Shown piece by piece: positions 12,872 to 16,210 of a stretch of DNA of 16,210 bases. The notes beneath the pieces were generated by a model, which was given only the letters and a program-made list of their open reading frames with translations, was not told the DNA's origin and ran no database searches. The translations under genes were made by a program, and so were the position numbers. Location of the stretch: positions 1 through 16,210 of the forward strand of contig DDIR01000102.1 in the NCBI GenBank assembly GCA_002338715.1, in the 5' to 3' direction. This DNA comes from Phycisphaerales bacterium UBA1845 (lineage in GTDB: Bacteria > Planctomycetota > Phycisphaerae > UBA1845). Position 1 is the first letter of the stretch, and each line of letters starts with the position of its first letter.

Positions 12872-14515
12872 GTGCTTACCATTCCCACAACCCAGCCGCG
12901 TGCCGCATCCGCATCGACAAACCCGTGTGGATACTGGACTGGTGATCCCGGCGCGATCAGGTTTGGCGACGCTGAGCTGACCGCACTGATTCATCAATCG
13001 GATCAACCGATATTCATCGTCGATGTCGATGGGCAAATCGGTGCGACCAACAGCGGGGCGGCTACCTTGGGCGGCGATGCCGACAAGACCGCCCACCCGG
13101 TTCTCGCGTACGTTCCGCCCGTCGCGGCTGACCAGCTTGGCGACGCGAGCTTTCGCGATGAAATGGGCGTTCGCTTTGCCTACGTATCCGGTGCGATGGC
13201 CAACGGTATCGCTTCGGAGCGTTTGGTGATTGCGATGGCCCGCGCGGGGATGATGGGTTTCTTCGGAGCGGCGGGCCTCAGTCCGCAGCGCGTCGAGCAG
13301 GCGATTCAAACGATCCAGAGCGAAGTCGGCGATCTGCCTTACGGTTTCAACTTGATCCACAGTCCAGACGATGCCGCCCTTGAGTCAGCCGTCGTCGATC
13401 TTTATCTCAAATACGGCGTGCGATGTGTCAGTGCAGCCGCTTTTCTCGGTTTGACGCTGCCGTTGGTTCGATATCGACTTTCGGGCATTTCGCGCGATGA
13501 ACATGGCACGGTGATCACGCCGAATCGCGTTGTCGCGAAGGTGTCGCGCGTCGAGGTGGCCAAGCGGTTCCTCGCACCACCGCCCGACGACATGCTCGCG
13601 AAGCTCGTTGCCAACGGCGACATCACTGAAGCGCAGGCGCAGATGGCCCGCGAGATTCCCGTCGCCAGCGACATCACAGCCGAAGCGGACAGCGGTGGGC
13701 ATACCGACAATCGACCCGCCCTCGCGCTTTTGCCAACGATGCTCGCACTTCGCGACACGATGCAGAGTCAATTCGGTTATCGTCAGGCCCTTCGCGTCGG
13801 AGCGGCTGGCGGCATCGCGACGCCGTCATCGGTGGCCGCCGCCCTTGCGATGGGTGCGTCTTATGTCCTGACCGGTTCGATCAATCAGGCGTGCATCGAG
13901 TCCGGAACGTGCGACCTCGTGCGAAAGATGCTCGCCGACGCCAGCCAAGCCGACGTGATCATGGCGCCGGCGGCTGACATGTTTGAAATGGGCGTGCAGG
14001 TGCAGGTGCTCAAGCGCGGCACGATGTTCGCGATGCGGGCGAAGAAATTGTACGAGTGGTACCGCGCGTATCCAAGCCTCGACGAACTGCCGGCGGCCCA
14101 CCGCCAATCGCTCGAGCGCGATTACCTTCGCTGCACGATTGACGAAGCGTGGCAAAGCACCAGCGCCTATTTCGCGTCGCGCGATCCGGCGCAGATTCAA
14201 AAAGCAGAACGCGATCCCAAACACAAGATGGCCCTCGTGTTCCGTTCGTATCTCGGGCAATCGTCGAATTGGGCCAATTCGGGCGATGCCTCGCGCCAAG
14301 CCGACTTTCAAGTTTGGTGCGGTCCGTCGATGGGAGCGTTTAACGAGTGGGTGCGCGGGACGGAATTGGAAAAACCTGAAAATCGCGACGCCGTTACGGT
14401 CGCTAAGAACTTGCTGAATGGGGCTACGGTCTTGACCCGGGCAAACATGCTTCGCGCCCAGGGGGTGGCTGTCCCCGCAGAAGCGACGCAGTACAAACCG
14501 CGACTTGTGGTTTGA
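12872..14515 (+). CDS. pfaD: PfaD-type FMN enoyl reductase of polyunsaturated fatty acid/polyketide synthase
   Basis: PfaD acts in trans as the enoyl reductase of PUFA-type synthases, reducing enoyl-thioesters with NAD(P)H and FMN. The 547-residue length matches the family (about 540). The N-terminal domain holds YWTGDPGAIRF and later FIVDVDGQIGATNSG. The central TIM barrel of the nitronate monooxygenase type has SGAMANGIASERLVIAMARAG, then LPYGFNLIHSPDDA, and the phosphate-binding GAAGGIATPSSV from residue 310. The C-terminal region includes KRGTMFAMRAKKLYEWY, then FQVWCGPSMGAFNEWVRGTEL, both characteristic of PfaD. The start is a GTG at 12872 with GGAAAA upstream; no in-frame ATG fits the N terminus. 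A PfaA-like synthase gene starts 93 bases later, so the two probably work together. Confidence 0.93.
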   Translation: MLTIPTTQPRAASASTNPCGYWTGDPGAIRFGDAELTALIHQSDQPIFIVDVDGQIGATNSGAATLGGDADKTAHPVLAYVPPVAADQLGDASFRDEMGVRFAYVSGAMANGIASERLVIAMARAGMMGFFGAAGLSPQRVEQAIQTIQSEVGDLPYGFNLIHSPDDAALESAVVDLYLKYGVRCVSAAAFLGLTLPLVRYRLSGISRDEHGTVITPNRVVAKVSRVEVAKRFLAPPPDDMLAKLVANGDITEAQAQMAREIPVASDITAEADSGGHTDNRPALALLPTMLALRDTMQSQFGYRQALRVGAAGGIATPSSVAAALAMGASYVLTGSINQACIESGTCDLVRKMLADASQADVIMAPAADMFEMGVQVQVLKRGTMFAMRAKKLYEWYRAYPSLDELPAAHRQSLERDYLRCTIDEAWQSTSAYFASRDPAQIQKAERDPKHKMALVFRSYLGQSSNWANSGDASRQADFQVWCGPSMGAFNEWVRGTELEKPENRDAVTVAKNLLNGATVLTRANMLRAQGVAVPAEATQYKPRLVV

Positions 14516-14570
14516 GAGACTCAGGCAGTTTGAATAATTGAATATGTGCGAGGCGCTGCGCGACACCGGT

Positions 14571-14594
14571 CGGAGGAAGATGGAGTCGCGCTGA
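14571..14594 (+). other. Shine-Dalgarno with four-codon reading frame before the synthase gene
   Basis: CGGAGGAAG is followed at once by ATG GAG TCG CGC TGA (14580-14594), the frame closing 14 bases before the synthase ATG at 14609. The synthase itself has no strong ribosome binding site nearby. Ribosomes loaded here might reinitiate at 14609. Alternatively, the synthase may start from GTG at 14546 or CTG at 14591 in its own frame. Confidence 0.3.
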
Positions 14595-14608
14595 TTCCAG
14601 CGGATGCA

Positions 14609-16210
14609 ATGATTGCACCAAAGCTGCGCCGCGTTTTTGGAGATGTCGATTTGTCGAACAAGAATCACGATTCAACCCAGGCTCAACGTTCGGTTGCAAC
14701 CCAGGAACCGATTGCGATTATCGGGATGGCCTGTCTGTTTCCGCGCGCGGCTGGCGTTAAGAATTACTGGCGGTTGATCCGCGGTTTGGAAGACGCGGTG
14801 ACCGATGTTCCGGACACGCATTGGCCGATCGATTCCTACTTCGACGCCGATCCAAAGTCGCCTGACATGACGTACTGCAAGCGCGGTGCGTTTCTATCCG
14901 CCGTCGATTTCGATCCGACCGAATTCGGTATTCCACCGAGCATTCTCGAAGCGACCGATACCGCGCAGCTTCTCGGTCTCGTCACCGCAAAAGCCGCGCT
15001 CGAAGATTCCGGCTATCTCGATCGCGAGGGACACGACCACGCGCGAACGAGTGTGATCATGGGCGTGACCGGTACGCTTGAGCTGGTGATTCCGCTGGGC
15101 GCGCGACTGGGGCATCCGCATTGGCGAAAGGCGCTGAAGGACGCGGGCGTTGACGATGCGGTCGCAGATGACGTCGTCAAACGCATTTCAAACAGCTACG
15201 TCGGTTGGCAGGAGAATTCATTCCCCGGTTTGCTCGGTAACGTGGTGGCCGGTCGCATCGCCAATCGTTTGGATCTGCACGGAACCAACTGCGTCGTCGA
15301 TGCGGCGTGTGCCAGCTCGCTCAGTGCGCTTCACCTCGGCGCGATGGAGTTGATTTCTGGCAAGAGCGACATGGTCGTCACCGGCGGCATCGATTCGCTC
15401 AACGATATTTTCATGTTCATGTGCTTCAGCAAGACGCAGGCCCTTTCGCCGACGGGCAACGCTCGTCCGTTTGATCGCGATGCCGATGGCACGGTGATCG
15501 GCGAAGGCTCGGGCGTGCTGGTGATGAAGCGCCTGTCCGATGCCGAACGCGACGGCGATACGATTCACGCGGTGCTCAAAGGTATCGGCACGTCGAGCGA
15601 TGGACGTTCGCAGAGCATCTACGCCCCGCGCGCATCGGGACAAGCCCGCGCACTTCGCGATGCCTACACCCGCGCCAACGTCAAACCGAGCGAAGTCGGA
15701 CTCGTCGAAGCCCACGGGACGGGCACGAAAGTTGGCGACGCGGTCGAGTTCGAGGCGCTCAAGACGGTTTACCTTGAGTCGGCGGGTGAAAACGAAACAG
15801 GCAGGCCGTGGTGTGCGGTCGGTTCAGTTAAATCGCAAATTGGCCACACGAAAGCGGCGGCTGGGGCGGCGAGCATGGTCAAAGCCGTCATCGCCTTGCG
15901 CAATCGCGTGCTTCCCGGAACGATCAAGGTTCAGTCGCCCAATCCGAAAATGACGGAAAGCGACAGCCCGTTTTATATCAACACGCAGACGCGTCCATGG
16001 TTGACCCAAGAAGGTAAACCGCGTCGGGCGGCGGTCAGTTCGTTCGGGTTCGGCGGCAGCAACTTCCACGCGGTGCTCGAAGAATATCCGCAGCAGACGC
16101 GCGAGCCCGCATGGGATGGTTCGGTTGAGATTCTGGCGTTGTCAGCCAACGACAAGGCGTCGCTTCAAAACAGTGTCGAAACGTGGCGGGCGCGGTTTGC
16201 CGAAGGGGTC
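14609..16210 (+). CDS. PfaA-like polyunsaturated fatty acid/polyketide synthase, ketosynthase domain (3' end outside window)
   Basis: This is the N-terminal 534 codons of a large modular synthase. The visible part is a complete beta-ketoacyl synthase domain from EPIAIIGMACLFP (residue 33) to about residue 485. The catalytic triad is intact: C234 in VDAACASSLSALHL, H369 in EAHGTGTKVGD and H413 in KSQIGHTKAAAG. The segment with VTGTLELVIPLGARLGHPHW and SYVGWQENSFPGLLGNVV is the style of PfaA-type ketosynthases, as recalled. After the domain, a linker begins (LEILALSANDKASL-like), where an acyltransferase usually follows. The remaining domains lie off the window, so the product cannot be named. 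The start is uncertain: ATG 14609 is preferred, but the frame is open back to 14534. It follows pfaD directly. Confidence 0.9.
   Translation, partial: MIAPKLRRVFGDVDLSNKNHDSTQAQRSVATQEPIAIIGMACLFPRAAGVKNYWRLIRGLEDAVTDVPDTHWPIDSYFDADPKSPDMTYCKRGAFLSAVDFDPTEFGIPPSILEATDTAQLLGLVTAKAALEDSGYLDREGHDHARTSVIMGVTGTLELVIPLGARLGHPHWRKALKDAGVDDAVADDVVKRISNSYVGWQENSFPGLLGNVVAGRIANRLDLHGTNCVVDAACASSLSALHLGAMELISGKSDMVVTGGIDSLNDIFMFMCFSKTQALSPTGNARPFDRDADGTVIGEGSGVLVMKRLSDAERDGDTIHAVLKGIGTSSDGRSQSIYAPRASGQARALRDAYTRANVKPSEVGLVEAHGTGTKVGDAVEFEALKTVYLESAGENETGRPWCAVGSVKSQIGHTKAAAGAASMVKAVIALRNRVLPGTIKVQSPNPKMTESDSPFYINTQTRPWLTQEGKPRRAAVSSFGFGGSNFHAVLEEYPQQTREPAWDGSVEILALSANDKASLQNSVETWRARFAEGV

Overview
The window looks like chromosomal DNA from a planctomycete (Planctomycetota), possibly a phycisphaera-like lineage. 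The main reasons are a secreted protein with a PEP-CTERM tail, a split pntAA/pntAB/pntB transhydrogenase, a MerR-type helix-turn-helix fused in front of a receiver domain, a PfaD/PfaA-type secondary-lipid synthase locus, a tRNA without an encoded CCA end, and several hairpin-type dispersed repeats. The lineage is inferred from gene content; no rRNA or other marker is present.

Left part (1-6248). A GldA-like ABC ATPase runs off the left edge on the minus strand. It is divergent from pntAA-pntAB-pntB on the plus strand, the three-gene proton-translocating NAD(P) transhydrogenase. A strong inverted repeat follows, then ribE (riboflavin synthase) translationally coupled to pdxA (pyridoxal phosphate pathway). 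These are core metabolic genes with GC-rich coding sequence.

Middle part (6249-10263). This is a lower-GC accessory stretch. It holds a PEP-CTERM secreted protein, two convergent small acidic proteins of unknown function, a probable lipoprotein, and a signal-peptide protein whose C-terminal half faintly resembles a secretin beta-domain. Hairpin repeats lie at about 8477-8498 and 10204-10223.

Right part (10264-16210). A minus-strand HTH-receiver response regulator without a visible kinase is followed by about 700 bases without a convincing gene. Then come tRNA-Leu(CAA) with its own likely terminator, ispH (last step of the MEP isoprenoid pathway), a PfaD-type FMN enoyl reductase, and the first 534 codons of a PfaA-like multidomain synthase. 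Only the ketosynthase domain of that synthase is visible before the window ends.

Functional links: the transhydrogenase can supply NADPH, ribE makes the flavin precursor, and pfaD needs a flavin. These are ordinary metabolic connections and not evidence of one dedicated system. The most distinctive assembly is the pfaD-ketosynthase locus at the right edge. The least understood are the small accessory genes in the middle. I did not find a CRISPR array, an insertion sequence with a transposase, or a phage.
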